Below are positions 1 to 7,330 of a DNA stretch of 64,000 nt, one piece after another. The position numbers and the translations under genes are program-made. How positions within the stretch are numbered: the first letter of the stretch is position 1; the number at the start of each line of letters is the position of its first letter. The notes under the pieces are model-generated. The model saw only the letters and a list, made by a program, of their open reading frames with translations. It was not told the origin of the DNA and did no database searches. Source of the stretch: Phycisphaeraceae bacterium (lineage in GTDB: Bacteria > Planctomycetota > Phycisphaerae > Phycisphaerales > UBA1924); the NCBI GenBank assembly GCA_019454185.1, contig CP075368.1:744001-808000 (forward strand), given 5' to 3'.

Positions 1-539
1 ATGCGTGCGAAGTTCTGGTAGCACGCGCGGATGTCGGGATCGTCCGAGTCCTGCAGGGCGACGATGCGGAGTTCTCCGGGGAGTGTGGAAACGGCGCTGG
101 GCGGCCCGCCGGCGTCGATGCGAACGAGAGGGACGGTGTATTGGAAGCGGTGTCCGGCGTGCTCGAAGCCGAACTTGCGGTAGAGGCGATGGGTCGAGGC
201 GTAGAGGCCAGCCAGAGCCCAGCCCTCTTCGAACGCCGAGCGGACAAGGTTGTGCATGAGGAACGCGGCGTGCCCGCGGCCTCGTTCCTCTGGAGCGACA
301 GCGACGCCCGCGATGCCGAGGAGGGGCACGCTGGGACCTCCGAAGTAAGCGCCCATCGGGATGCGGAGGAGGGAGGCGACTGTGCGGCCTTCGTCCTGCA
401 CGACTCGGAGGTTCTCGACCCCTGCGTTGGTGAGCCAATCGCGTGCGCCTTCCTGGGTGCCGCCGAAGGCGAGGGCGACCATGCGGCAGACGGCATCGGT
501 GTCCCGCGTTGGATCGAATGTCTCGTAGGTGCGGGGCAT
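1..539 (-). CDS. Eis-like GNAT N-acetyltransferase (3' end beyond window)
   Basis: I read this gene directly from the minus strand; it is open at the left edge. It begins MPRTYETFDP and about 179 codons are visible. The acetyl-CoA loop region is seen as GIAGVAVAPEERGRGHA (roughly residues 75-91), the V-x-P-x-x-R-G-R-G signature of GNAT enzymes. It is followed by AGLYASTHRLYRKFGFEHAG, the family's L-Y-x-x-x-G-F strand. The arrangement, with continuing sequence after the first GNAT domain, resembles the Eis family (two GNAT folds plus an SCP-like tail), which acetylates amines such as aminoglycosides or lysines. The substrate here is unknown. GGAG lies about 10 bases upstream of the ATG. Confidence 0.8.
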   Translation of the reverse strand, partial: MPRTYETFDPTRDTDAVCRMVALAFGGTQEGARDWLTNAGVENLRVVQDEGRTVASLLRIPMGAYFGGPSVPLLGIAGVAVAPEERGRGHAAFLMHNLVRSAFEEGWALAGLYASTHRLYRKFGFEHAGHRFQYTVPLVRIDAGGPPSAVSTLPGELRIVALQDSDDPDIRACYQNFAR

Positions 540-583
540 CGTGAGGGACTCCGGAGGCGAAGGGGTCGGATGCGGGCGTGAGA

Positions 584-1084
584 TCAGACTCTGAGAAATC
601 CTAGATGCAAGGAGGCATGGTTCATGTGCATGCGCGTCCACTGGTCTTTGGTGAGCGGGCCGAAGATTGGATTGGGTCCCGGCTGCTCGGTCTTGAAGCG
701 AGCGATGGCCTTGCGGAGACGTGCGGCACCTTCCGGAACGGACATCTCGGCGACTCCGTAGGTGCCTTCGGGCGCGCCGTGGATGCGAAAGCCCGGCTTC
801 ATGCGGGGTTGTTTCAGCATGGGGCGCTTCATCAATCGGCCGATGATGCGTACGAACCACGGCGGGTTCATGGGGTAGCCGTCGAAGGCGTAGTCGATCC
901 ATGCGGCGATGTGACCGAGTATTCTGCCGGCGGACCAGTTGCCGCAGGTCTGGAGTGTGCCGGCGCGATCGGCGGCTTCGACAGCGGCGATCTCTCGTTC
1001 GAGGTCATCCCATGAGCCGAGCGACAGTTCGCGGCACGGAACCCGCGTCCTCGTGCCGGGATTGTCGGTGCGTGTTGAGGTCAT
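584..1084 (-). CDS. DUF1569 (DinB-like fold) protein
   Basis: This 166-residue protein resembles the DUF1569 family, small DinB-like helical-bundle proteins. Supporting segments are GNWSAGRILGHIAAWIDYA (about residues 47-65), carrying the family's histidine near the first helices, and a C-terminal MHMNHASLHLGFLR segment with further histidines. DinB-like proteins often bind a metal through such histidines, but no reaction is established for this family. There is no Shine-Dalgarno before the ATG. Instead TACGAT lies six bases upstream, so the transcript may be leaderless. It stands alone between the acetyltransferase and the metal operon. Confidence 0.75.
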   Translation of the reverse strand: MTSTRTDNPGTRTRVPCRELSLGSWDDLEREIAAVEAADRAGTLQTCGNWSAGRILGHIAAWIDYAFDGYPMNPPWFVRIIGRLMKRPMLKQPRMKPGFRIHGAPEGTYGVAEMSVPEGAARLRKAIARFKTEQPGPNPIFGPLTKDQWTRMHMNHASLHLGFLRV

Positions 1085-1090
1085 ATGAGA

Positions 1091-1096
1091 ATCGTA
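1091..1096 (-). promoter_or_regulatory. Candidate -10 element TACGAT for a leaderless transcript
   Basis: TACGAT on the minus strand is followed by six bases and then the ATG of the DUF1569 gene, placing the expected transcription start at or beside the start codon. No convincing -35 is visible and no Shine-Dalgarno is present. The assignment is by spacing and similarity to TATAAT only. Confidence 0.35.
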
Positions 1097-1147
1097 CAGC
1101 GCATGGGGTTACGGGGTGGCAACCGAAGGGAGTTGATGCGGGGAGCG

Positions 1148-2065
1148 TCAGAAGAGGAAGCGGACTCCGATGGTCATGCCCCAGTCCATCTCGGGGCGGT
1201 CGTTGACATCTTCGAGGATGGGGATGCGGGCGCCGATCTCGCCCGCCCAGGTGCGTGCCTCGTAGAGAAGGCCGGGGGAGAGGAGGATCTCGTTGTCGCC
1301 GCTGGTCTCGTAGAGGCCGTTGAGTTCGAGAACGGCGTAGAGAGCCGCGCTGCTGGTTGCTGTCCATGCGCCGGGGGCGAGGCGGTAGAGGTAGGAGGCG
1401 TTGTACCAGAGGGCATCGTGCGGGCCATCGCCGCCGAGGTTGTGCTCGTCGTCGCCACCGGTGTTGAACTTGAATCGTGCGGCGGCGTTGAGCCCGTGTC
1501 TGCCTCTGATTGTGGTTGCGGCGATTCCGACGATGGGATCGACGGAGCCGGAGGTGAAGTTGCCGTCGCCGCTGGGGATCTCTGCGCCGGCGAGGAGGGC
1601 GATGCGGAGCGTGTCGAGCGTTCCGGAGTCGGACTTGTAGATGCGATACTTGAAGAGGATCTCGGGATCGGCGAGGCCGAAGTCGGAGTCGGAGTCACCG
1701 GAGGCGGTGTGTTCGGTTCGTTTCTCGACGGGGATGGTCGCGAAAAGGGCGAGGTCTCTGGTGAGTCCCGCGATGATGCTGGTTTCCAGTCGGAGTTGGT
1801 TGGTGCGGTCCGTGTGATCCGCGGTGTCGTTGTCGTGCGGCGAGCGTCCGTAGCGGGTGTAGCGTGCGCGTTCGTAGAGATAGATCACACCCGGGGAGGG
1901 TTGTGTCGCGGAGTCCATGTTGAGGGCTTCCTGGGCGGGCGCGGCCGGTGCGAAGAGTGCGGAGAGCGCGGCGCAGAGCAGGAAGACGATCGGAGAGGGG
2001 CGCAGAACGCACCGAGGAGGGCGCAGAGAGTTGCTGACGCTCCGAGTCGGCGAGGTCGGTCTCAT
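1148..2065 (-). CDS. Outer-membrane beta-barrel channel/transporter-like protein
   Basis: The 305-residue protein starts with a signal peptide (hydrophobic IVFLLCAALSALFAPAAPAQ after a basic stretch), then alternating polar/aromatic strands ending in GMTIGVRFLF. A terminal aromatic residue is typical of outer-membrane barrels. Segments such as LETSIIAGLTRDLALFATIP and DPEILFKYRIYK resemble the phenol-degradation MetA-like/transporter family of barrels. The ATG was chosen because GAGGGAG lies just upstream; a longer reading frame exists but runs through the lipoprotein gene. It follows the HMA lipoprotein gene by 14 bases, so the two are very likely co-transcribed. A role in metal-ion passage across the outer membrane is inference from that neighbour only. 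Confidence 0.75.
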   Translation of the reverse strand: MRPTSPTRSVSNSLRPPRCVLRPSPIVFLLCAALSALFAPAAPAQEALNMDSATQPSPGVIYLYERARYTRYGRSPHDNDTADHTDRTNQLRLETSIIAGLTRDLALFATIPVEKRTEHTASGDSDSDFGLADPEILFKYRIYKSDSGTLDTLRIALLAGAEIPSGDGNFTSGSVDPIVGIAATTIRGRHGLNAAARFKFNTGGDDEHNLGGDGPHDALWYNASYLYRLAPGAWTATSSAALYAVLELNGLYETSGDNEILLSPGLLYEARTWAGEIGARIPILEDVNDRPEMDWGMTIGVRFLF

Positions 2066-2079
2066 GTGCTTGCTCCCTC

Positions 2080-2511
2080 TCAGTGGTGTGAGATCCTGAC
2101 GAGCGTGAAGCCCGCCTGGTCGATCGCGCGTGCGAGTGAGGATGGGGAGGGGCGCGGATCCTTGAGTTGGAGTTCGATCTCGCCCTTCTCGAAGTCGATG
2201 CGGATGTCCTGCACGCCTCTGAGTGAGGCGAGTTGCTTGTCCACGTTGGTGGCGCAGAGGGGGCAGGAGAGCCCGTTCACGGCGAGCGTCACCTTGTCGG
2301 CGGTGATCGGCGTCTTGCTCGCGAGGTACTCGCGGTCCCTGTCTGAAGCTGCGTGGACCACGCTCTCGCCGGGTTCGCGTTCGGTTGCGGGCGTCGTGTT
2401 CGAGGTGTCGGTCGAGGTTGATTGCGTGGTCGCGCATCCGAGGAGGAGTGAGCCGATGGCTGAGACCACGATGGTTCCGATGATGAGACGCAGAGCGAGT
2501 GAGGGATGCAT
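2080..2511 (-). CDS. Heavy-metal-associated (HMA) domain lipoprotein
   Basis: The 143-residue protein has an N-terminal membrane segment ending in a lipobox-like LLLGC (Cys about residue 26), so it is probably a lipoprotein. After a Ser/Thr-rich linker comes an HMA fold, from about residue 73, with VTLAVNGLSCPLCATNVDKQ. The CPLC pair is the metal-binding C-x-x-C seen in CopZ, MerP and P-type ATPase N-domains. This fold normally binds Cu(I), Hg(II) or similar soft metals. The C-terminus (LARAIDQAGFTL) matches the last helix and strand of HMA domains. The ATG is preceded by GGAG. It leads a two-gene operon with the outer-membrane protein. An HMA domain on a lipid anchor rather than in a cytosolic chaperone or ATPase is unusual. 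Confidence 0.8.
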   Translation of the reverse strand: MHPSLALRLIIGTIVVSAIGSLLLGCATTQSTSTDTSNTTPATEREPGESVVHAASDRDREYLASKTPITADKVTLAVNGLSCPLCATNVDKQLASLRGVQDIRIDFEKGEIELQLKDPRPSPSSLARAIDQAGFTLVRISHH

Positions 2512-2812
2512 GGGGGAACTCCATTCTGCGCACGGCGACGAGATGCGTGATGCCGGCGCATTGCGGGTTTGATGAGGGGCCGAGGCGCGGCGCGAGATCG
2601 CCTGCGATCGGCTTGTGCTGTGCACGAGTGCGGTGATGAGCAAATCCAGCGGCACGGGCATCCGTTGGGCGGATGTCTTCGTGCGGACGTGATCGATCGG
2701 TCTGGCGCGGATGGCGCGAGATTCGATCGTTCGCGGCGCGTGCGTGTGGATCTGCTGGGAGTTGGGTTCGGGCGCGGGTTCGGGCGCGCTGCGGGGGCCC
2801 AGAAGCCAGTGG
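2512..2812. other. Non-coding gap
   Basis: About 300 bases between the HMA lipoprotein start and the end of the DUF2946-like gene. It should hold the promoter of the metal operon, but I found no convincing -10/-35 pair, hairpin or repeat apart from a short GTTCGGGCGCGG duplication. Reading frames here look like compositional artefacts. Confidence 0.4.
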
Positions 2813-3208
2813 CTACGTTCGCCAGATGCAGAGGGCGGCCTGTGCGTTCGAGCCGAGGGTTGCGTGTGTGGGGCGGAGGGAGAGGGAGGTGGCAACCGGC
2901 CGGGTAGACGTATCGAGCCAGCCGATGGTCATTTCGGTCGTGGGTTCGATCGCGAGGACGACCGGGCGTGGGGTGTTGTGAGGTGGTGCCGCGGGATCTT
3001 GCGATGGGGTCGGAGCGTCCGGCACGGGCGCGATGCAGGGGCATGCATCAGGGGGGCAGCAGAAGCAGGCGTCCTCGGGTGAGCCGGATGGGCTGCAGAT
3101 CGCTGAGTTGGAGCCGAAGGGTGAGGCGGACTGGGCGTATGTCGAGAGTGGCATGCCGCCCGGCATGAGGGCTCGGATGAAGAGGATTGCCGCGAGGGCC
3201 CAGTGCAT
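2813..3208 (-). CDS. Small secreted Cys-rich protein, DUF2946-like
   Basis: The 131-residue protein begins MHWALAAILFIRALMPGGMP, a hydrophobic N-terminus with an R-A-L-M-P-G motif seen in DUF2946 proteins. It is followed by AICSPSGSPEDACFCCPPDACPC, a cysteine cluster. The C-terminal half is Pro/Thr-rich and has no recognised domain. DUF2946 genes commonly sit beside copper-transport genes, which fits the HMA lipoprotein downstream, but family membership is by pattern only. The ATG was chosen because AGGAG lies about 10 bases upstream; a much longer reading frame upstream is a shadow of the PAP2 gene. Confidence 0.6.
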   Translation of the reverse strand: MHWALAAILFIRALMPGGMPLSTYAQSASPFGSNSAICSPSGSPEDACFCCPPDACPCIAPVPDAPTPSQDPAAPPHNTPRPVVLAIEPTTEMTIGWLDTSTRPVATSLSLRPTHATLGSNAQAALCIWRT

Positions 3209-3357
3209 GCGGAAGAGGACTCCTAAGCGTGGCCGATGGGTGGCCACGCGTGGATCGCTTGATACATGGATTGTACCAGATATCGAAGGGAGTTGTTGCT
3301 GGGGCGTCTGGTGGGGTCGTGATGATGGCCTGGTGTGTTGCGTGCGCGTGTGTCGCT

Positions 3358-3579
3358 TCAGCCGGCGAGTCGTTCGGAGAACCTGCGGAGCGGGGGGACG
3401 ATGAGGAGGGCTGTCGGGAGGGCGACGAGGAAGCCGATGGAGGCGCTTCGGAGCCAGGCGCGGAAGAACCCGGGATCGAGACCCCGGTTGAGCAGAGTCA
3501 TGGCCAGAGACATGACCGAGCACATGGCGAGGCACATGAGCACGATGAAGATGATGTTGGCGCGGTTTCGCTTGGGCAT
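3358..3579 (-). CDS. DUF2798 family two-helix membrane protein
   Basis: A 73-residue protein with two predicted membrane helices (about residues 9-28 and 45-62). It matches the small DUF2798 family: NIIFIVLMCLAMCSVMSLAM with a following TLLNRG, and ALPTALLIVPPLRRF in the second helix. The function of the family is unknown. It lies between the DUF2946-like and PAP2 genes on the same strand, with 39 bases to the PAP2 stop. Confidence 0.75.
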   Translation of the reverse strand: MPKRNRANIIFIVLMCLAMCSVMSLAMTLLNRGLDPGFFRAWLRSASIGFLVALPTALLIVPPLRRFSERLAG

Positions 3580-3618
3580 GGGCTCGTCTTGGGTGTGCGA
3601 TGATGCTGTGCGTCCGGA

Positions 3619-4500
3619 TTATCGGCTGGGACTCGCGGCTGGGGGGGTGTGCGGGGAGTCGGCCGGGCGGGATCGGTGTTGTTCGAATCGTGGGGCGGCC
3701 GGGGGGGCATCGGGATCGACGACCATCTGCCAGATCCAGTCGAGGAGGCGGATGCCCCAGAGTCGAGTGATGCAGGGTGTGGCGATGAGGTAGCCGAGTG
3801 CCGCGCCGACGATGACGTCGGTGGGGTAGTGCGCTCCGAAGAGGACGCGGGCGATGGCGACGAGCGCGGCGAGGATCCACGCGAGCGTGCGAAGTGGTGG
3901 GTACAGAGCGGCGAGCCAGACGCTCATGACAACGGCGTAGACGACATGGGAGGAGGGCATGGACCAGAGTGCGGCGTTGGTGTCGGACCAGAACTCCCAT
4001 GCGTGGCGGACGCCGACCTCCGGGGAGAATGGGTGGGCTCCGAAGGGTCCGAGGAAGTCGAGGTGGGTGTAGGTTTCGAGCATGCTCTCGCGGGGGCGCG
4101 GGCGTCCGGTGAGCATCTTGAGGGGGAGTGTGGCGGCGGCGGCGAGCATGAGTGCGAGCGCGTAGTCGAGGAGGCGCCTGGCGTTGTGTTTGTCGAGGAG
4201 GAAGACGAGGGCGGCCGTGAGGATGATCATGCCACCCTGGCCGTATTCGCCGAACCAGCCGAGGACTCTGCGGAAATCGCCTCCGATTGCGGCGTCTCGG
4301 GAGGCGCGAGCGATGATGCCGTCGAAGGGGAGGAGGCAGGATGTGGCGAGGGCGGTGATGATGAGGGGGCGAGCCCATGCGCGGGTGTGGGGAAGTCCCG
4401 ACCAGGCCCAAAGGGGCGAGATGATTCGCGAGACGGGCGCAAGCATGCGGTGTGCGGCACGCACCGGGGGCGCGAGACCCCGGTTATAGTCGCGGAGCAT
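3619..4500 (-). CDS. PAP2 superfamily phosphatase
   Basis: A membrane-bound acid phosphatase of the PAP2 family (lipid phosphate or undecaprenyl-diphosphate phosphatase type). The three catalytic motifs are visible in order: KMLTGRPRP (K-x6-R-P), MPSSH (P-S-x-H) and ARVLFGAHYPTD (R-x5-H-x3-D). Several hydrophobic helices surround them. The tail after the last helix is Pro/Ala-rich. The start is uncertain. The ATG used here overlaps the divergent GT39 start codon. An ATG at 4446 (MLAPVSRI) would leave room for a shared promoter, and a longer form from 4521 would overlap the neighbour further. The exact lipid or sugar phosphate substrate cannot be told from sequence. Confidence 0.85.
   Translation of the reverse strand: MLRDYNRGLAPPVRAAHRMLAPVSRIISPLWAWSGLPHTRAWARPLIITALATSCLLPFDGIIARASRDAAIGGDFRRVLGWFGEYGQGGMIILTAALVFLLDKHNARRLLDYALALMLAAAATLPLKMLTGRPRPRESMLETYTHLDFLGPFGAHPFSPEVGVRHAWEFWSDTNAALWSMPSSHVVYAVVMSVWLAALYPPLRTLAWILAALVAIARVLFGAHYPTDVIVGAALGYLIATPCITRLWGIRLLDWIWQMVVDPDAPPAAPRFEQHRSRPADSPHTPPAASPSR
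4485..4490 (+). promoter_or_regulatory. Candidate -10 element TATAGT, symmetric to TATAAC on the other strand
   Basis: TATAGT lies eight bases before the GT39 ATG, and the opposite strand of the same patch reads TATAAC pointing toward the PAP2 gene. A single near-palindromic -10 could therefore serve both directions. No clear -35 is seen on either side. Confidence 0.35.
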
Positions 4501-6271
4501 GCGTGATCGATCGATCGGCATCGACGGTCGTTCCGGGCGGATTGCCTGGGCGTCGTCGCTGCGCGCCGGGCTCTCGCTGGTGCTGTTGTGCCTTGTATGT
4601 TATCTCCCCGGGTTGTTCAGCATCCCCACGATTGATCGTGATGAGACGCGGTTTGCGCAGGCCTCTCGCCAGATGGTTGAGTCGGTGCTGCTGCCACAGG
4701 ATGAGCGGGATCCGGTGTTGCATGCCGGGGGGATCGTGGTGCCGCTGGTGGGTGGGAAGGCGCGGATCAACAAGCCGCCGCTGGTGTATTACGTGCAGGG
4801 TTTGAGCGTTGCGGTGTTCACGGGGGGTGAGCCGCGGCGTGATGCGATCTGGATGTATCGCGTGCCGGGGGTGGTGTGCGCGGTGCTCTCGGTGCTGCTG
4901 ACGTGGCGTCTGGGGCTGCGGCTGTTTGATGCGAGGGCGGCGGTTCTGGGGGCGGCGTTGCTTGCGGTGTGCCCGCTGATGGTGGTGGATGCGCACATGG
5001 CGAGGGCGGATCAGTTGCTGCTTGTGACGGTGCTTGCGACGCAGACGCTGCTTTGGAAGGCGTGGCGGACGATCGGTGCGAGGGGTGCGCTGCCTTTGCG
5101 TGATGGGATTCTGCTGTGGGCGGCGATCGCGATCGGGATCATGGCGAAGGGACCGATCACGCCGATGGTGTGTGTGCTGACGGCGGCGGGGTTGGCGTTT
5201 GCGACGGGGAGGTGGTCGCTGTTGTGGAGGTTGCGGCCGGTCACCGGGGTGGTTGTGATTGGGGTGATCTGCGGGCCGTGGGTGTATGCGGTGGGATCGT
5301 CGGTGGGGTGGGAGACGTATCTGTCGACGATCGTCGATGAGACGCTGGGGCGGGCGGGTGAGGCGAAGGAGGGGCACTTCGGGCCACCGGGATATCACAC
5401 TGTGCTGTCGGCGGTGTTGCTGTGGCCGGGTTCGTTGTTGACGCTTGCGGCGGTCGGGCGGGCGTGGCGGCGCGGGGGATTGTGGAGGCGGGCGGCGCGG
5501 CGCGGGCTGGGCGCGAGGCCAGCGGAGCGGTTTCTGCTGGCGTGGATCGTGCCGAGTTGGGTGGTGTTTGAGCTGGTGCTGACGAAGTTGCCTCATTACA
5601 CGATGCCGATGTATCCCGCGCTTGCGTTGCTGAGCGCGCGGGCGTTGCTCGTCGCGGGTTCATTGCCGGGGATTCGTTCGATCGGCATGAGGTTCGGCGT
5701 TCGGCTGTGGGGCGTGATCGGGATGATCCTCGGTTTGGGCGCGGCGGCTGTGGTGGCGCGGGATCTGGCGGGATTGCCGTGGTACTTCGGGATTGTGTAT
5801 GTGCCGTGTGCGATGGCGGCGGCGACGCTGTTTCGTACGCTTGCGATGCGAAGGTTCGGGGTGGATCATCTCGGGTTGCTCGGGTCGGGGATGAGAGTGG
5901 CGGTTGTGCTGAGCGTTGTGTTGTTCCAGTTCTCGCTGCCCCAGGCGAGATCGCTCTGGAACACCGAGCGGATCATGGTCGAGGTCGGGAGGATTGATCC
6001 TTCGGGCACGAGGCGGCTGGCGGCGGCGGGGTATCACGAGGACAGTCTGGTCTTCGCGACTCGGGGGCGGATCGAGCGGATCGGGGTGGAGCAGGTGGAG
6101 GCGTGGCTGGACTCGAGGCCGGACGGGCTGGCGATCGTTCCCACGGCGTCGGTCTCGTCGATGCAGGGTGTGCGGGTGTTGACCGATGGATGGAGAGAGC
6201 CGGGGTACAACTACTCGAATGGTCGGCGTGTTGATCTCTCGATCGTGGAGCGCGTGAGGGGTGTGCCGTGA
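4499..6271 (+). CDS. GT39-family (ArnT-like) integral membrane glycosyltransferase
   Basis: A 590-residue multi-spanning protein with the family's first-loop acidic motif (TIDRDETRFAQASRQM, about residues 43-58), followed by NKPPLVYYVQG and RLFDARAAVLGAALLAVCP. This is the PMT_2/ArnT architecture: about 10-12 membrane helices and a C-terminal periplasmic part. Such enzymes move a sugar from polyprenyl phosphate to a lipid or protein acceptor in the periplasm. It overlaps truB by four bases (GTGA). The GT2 and LAB_N pair at 13781-15258 is a plausible source of its lipid-linked sugar donor, but that link is inference. The transcript may be leaderless. Confidence 0.85.
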   Translation: MRDRSIGIDGRSGRIAWASSLRAGLSLVLLCLVCYLPGLFSIPTIDRDETRFAQASRQMVESVLLPQDERDPVLHAGGIVVPLVGGKARINKPPLVYYVQGLSVAVFTGGEPRRDAIWMYRVPGVVCAVLSVLLTWRLGLRLFDARAAVLGAALLAVCPLMVVDAHMARADQLLLVTVLATQTLLWKAWRTIGARGALPLRDGILLWAAIAIGIMAKGPITPMVCVLTAAGLAFATGRWSLLWRLRPVTGVVVIGVICGPWVYAVGSSVGWETYLSTIVDETLGRAGEAKEGHFGPPGYHTVLSAVLLWPGSLLTLAAVGRAWRRGGLWRRAARRGLGARPAERFLLAWIVPSWVVFELVLTKLPHYTMPMYPALALLSARALLVAGSLPGIRSIGMRFGVRLWGVIGMILGLGAAAVVARDLAGLPWYFGIVYVPCAMAAATLFRTLAMRRFGVDHLGLLGSGMRVAVVLSVVLFQFSLPQARSLWNTERIMVEVGRIDPSGTRRLAAAGYHEDSLVFATRGRIERIGVEQVEAWLDSRPDGLAIVPTASVSSMQGVRVLTDGWREPGYNYSNGRRVDLSIVERVRGVP

Positions 6272-7032
6272 GCGGGAGTGAAGGGATGTGTGAGCCGGCG
6301 CTTCCGAGCGGGTTTGTGGTGGTGGACAAGCCGCTGGGGATGCGGTCGACGCAGGTGGTGCGATGGGTGCAGACGCGGGTGCGTGCGGGGCTTGATCCGA
6401 GGATTGATGCGAAGGCGTCGAAGCGGATGAAGGTGGGGCATGGTGGGACGCTGGATCCGCTGGCGACGGGTGTGATGGTGGTGATGGTGGGGAAGGCGAC
6501 GAAGCTGTGTGAGCGGGTGATGGGTCAGCGGAAGGGGTATCTCGCGGAGGTGGATCTTTCGAGGTGGTCGGTGACGGACGATCACGAGAGCGAGGCGCGG
6601 ATCGTTGAGAACGCGCGTGTGCCGCGGATTGCGGAGGTCGAGCGCACGCTTCAGCGATATGTCGGGGTGATTGAGCAGTTACCACCGGCGCACTCGGCGA
6701 TGCGTGTGGATGGTCAGCGTGCGTATGACATCGCGCGTCGGGGTGAGGATCCGGGGTTGAAGGCGCGTGCTGTGACGATGTATTCGATCGTGGTTGTTGC
6801 GTACGAGTTTCCGTTGCTGAGTCTGGATATCGCGTGCGGTCGAGGGACGTACATCCGGTCGCTGGCGCGTGACATCGGGCGGGAGCTTTCGGGCGGCGGG
6901 ATGCTGCACTCGTTGCGACGGACGCGGGTTGGGGCGTTCACGCTGGAGCGGGCATTGACGGTGCCGGATGGGCCGAGTGTGATCGGGCCTGAGGCGTTGC
7001 TGCCGCTCGGGATTGTGGATGATCCGGCGTGA
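6268..7032 (+). CDS. truB: tRNA pseudouridine(55) synthase TruB
   Basis: TruB converts U55 in the T-loop of tRNAs to pseudouridine. The catalytic motif GHGGTLDPLATG (about residues 57-68, Asp63) is intact. So are the later conserved LPPAHSAMRVDGQRAYDIAR and GRGTYIRSLARDIG segments. At 254 residues it has the core catalytic domain and only a short tail, with no full PUA domain. The GTG start overlaps the stop of the GT39 gene, so the two are translationally coupled; the usual rbfA/rpsO neighbours are absent. Confidence 0.93.
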   Translation: MSGSEGMCEPALPSGFVVVDKPLGMRSTQVVRWVQTRVRAGLDPRIDAKASKRMKVGHGGTLDPLATGVMVVMVGKATKLCERVMGQRKGYLAEVDLSRWSVTDDHESEARIVENARVPRIAEVERTLQRYVGVIEQLPPAHSAMRVDGQRAYDIARRGEDPGLKARAVTMYSIVVVAYEFPLLSLDIACGRGTYIRSLARDIGRELSGGGMLHSLRRTRVGAFTLERALTVPDGPSVIGPEALLPLGIVDDPA

Positions 7033-7033
7033 A

Positions 7034-7330
7034 TCAAGGGAGCTCGCGGGCGAGTGCGTCGGCGAGTGCGTTGTTGTTGGTGGACCAGCGGATGATGGTG
7101 GCTGTGAGGTGGAGTTCGAGGTTGGCGGGAGTTTCTGCGCGGAGGGTGCATGGGATGGCGAGCTCAAGTTCGCCGGGGAGGTCTGTCTGGCGGGCGCGGA
7201 GTGAGCGGGGAGGGGCTCCGGGGGATTCGAGCGTGAGCAAGGTGATGGCGTGCTCGGCGAGGGTGCCGGCGATCTCGGCGCAGCAGGTGGGGAGGCGAGA
7301 TGGGTCGAGCTGGTGAGTGCCTGAACGCAT
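7034..7330 (-). CDS. Hypothetical protein, coupled to membrane protein
   Basis: A 98-residue protein with no recognised domain. It contains two cysteines (PTCCAEI) near the N-terminus and a C-terminal half of beta-like segments (ELELAIPCTLRAET, LELHLTATIIRW). Its ATG overlaps the stop codon of the membrane-protein gene upstream, which supports it being real. It ends one base after the convergent truB stop. It could be a soluble partner of the membrane protein; no function is proposed. Confidence 0.6.
   Translation of the reverse strand: MRSGTHQLDPSRLPTCCAEIAGTLAEHAITLLTLESPGAPPRSLRARQTDLPGELELAIPCTLRAETPANLELHLTATIIRWSTNNNALADALARELP

Noticed and set aside
141..581. Plus-strand reading frame opposite the left-edge acetyltransferase
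   Set aside because: The minus-strand translation has clear GNAT motifs; the plus frame has no recognisable pattern and its Glu/Ala-rich composition is typical of an antisense shadow.
1085..2572. Long plus-strand frame (495 residues) across the metal operon
   Set aside because: Antisense to the outer-membrane and HMA genes, which have signal peptide, lipobox and CPLC motif. The long frame is an effect of high G+C.
2813..4411. Long minus-strand frame of 532 residues
   Set aside because: Only its last 131 residues (after the ribosome site at 3208) look like a protein; the rest is His/Arg/Pro-rich shadow of the PAP2 and DUF2798 genes.
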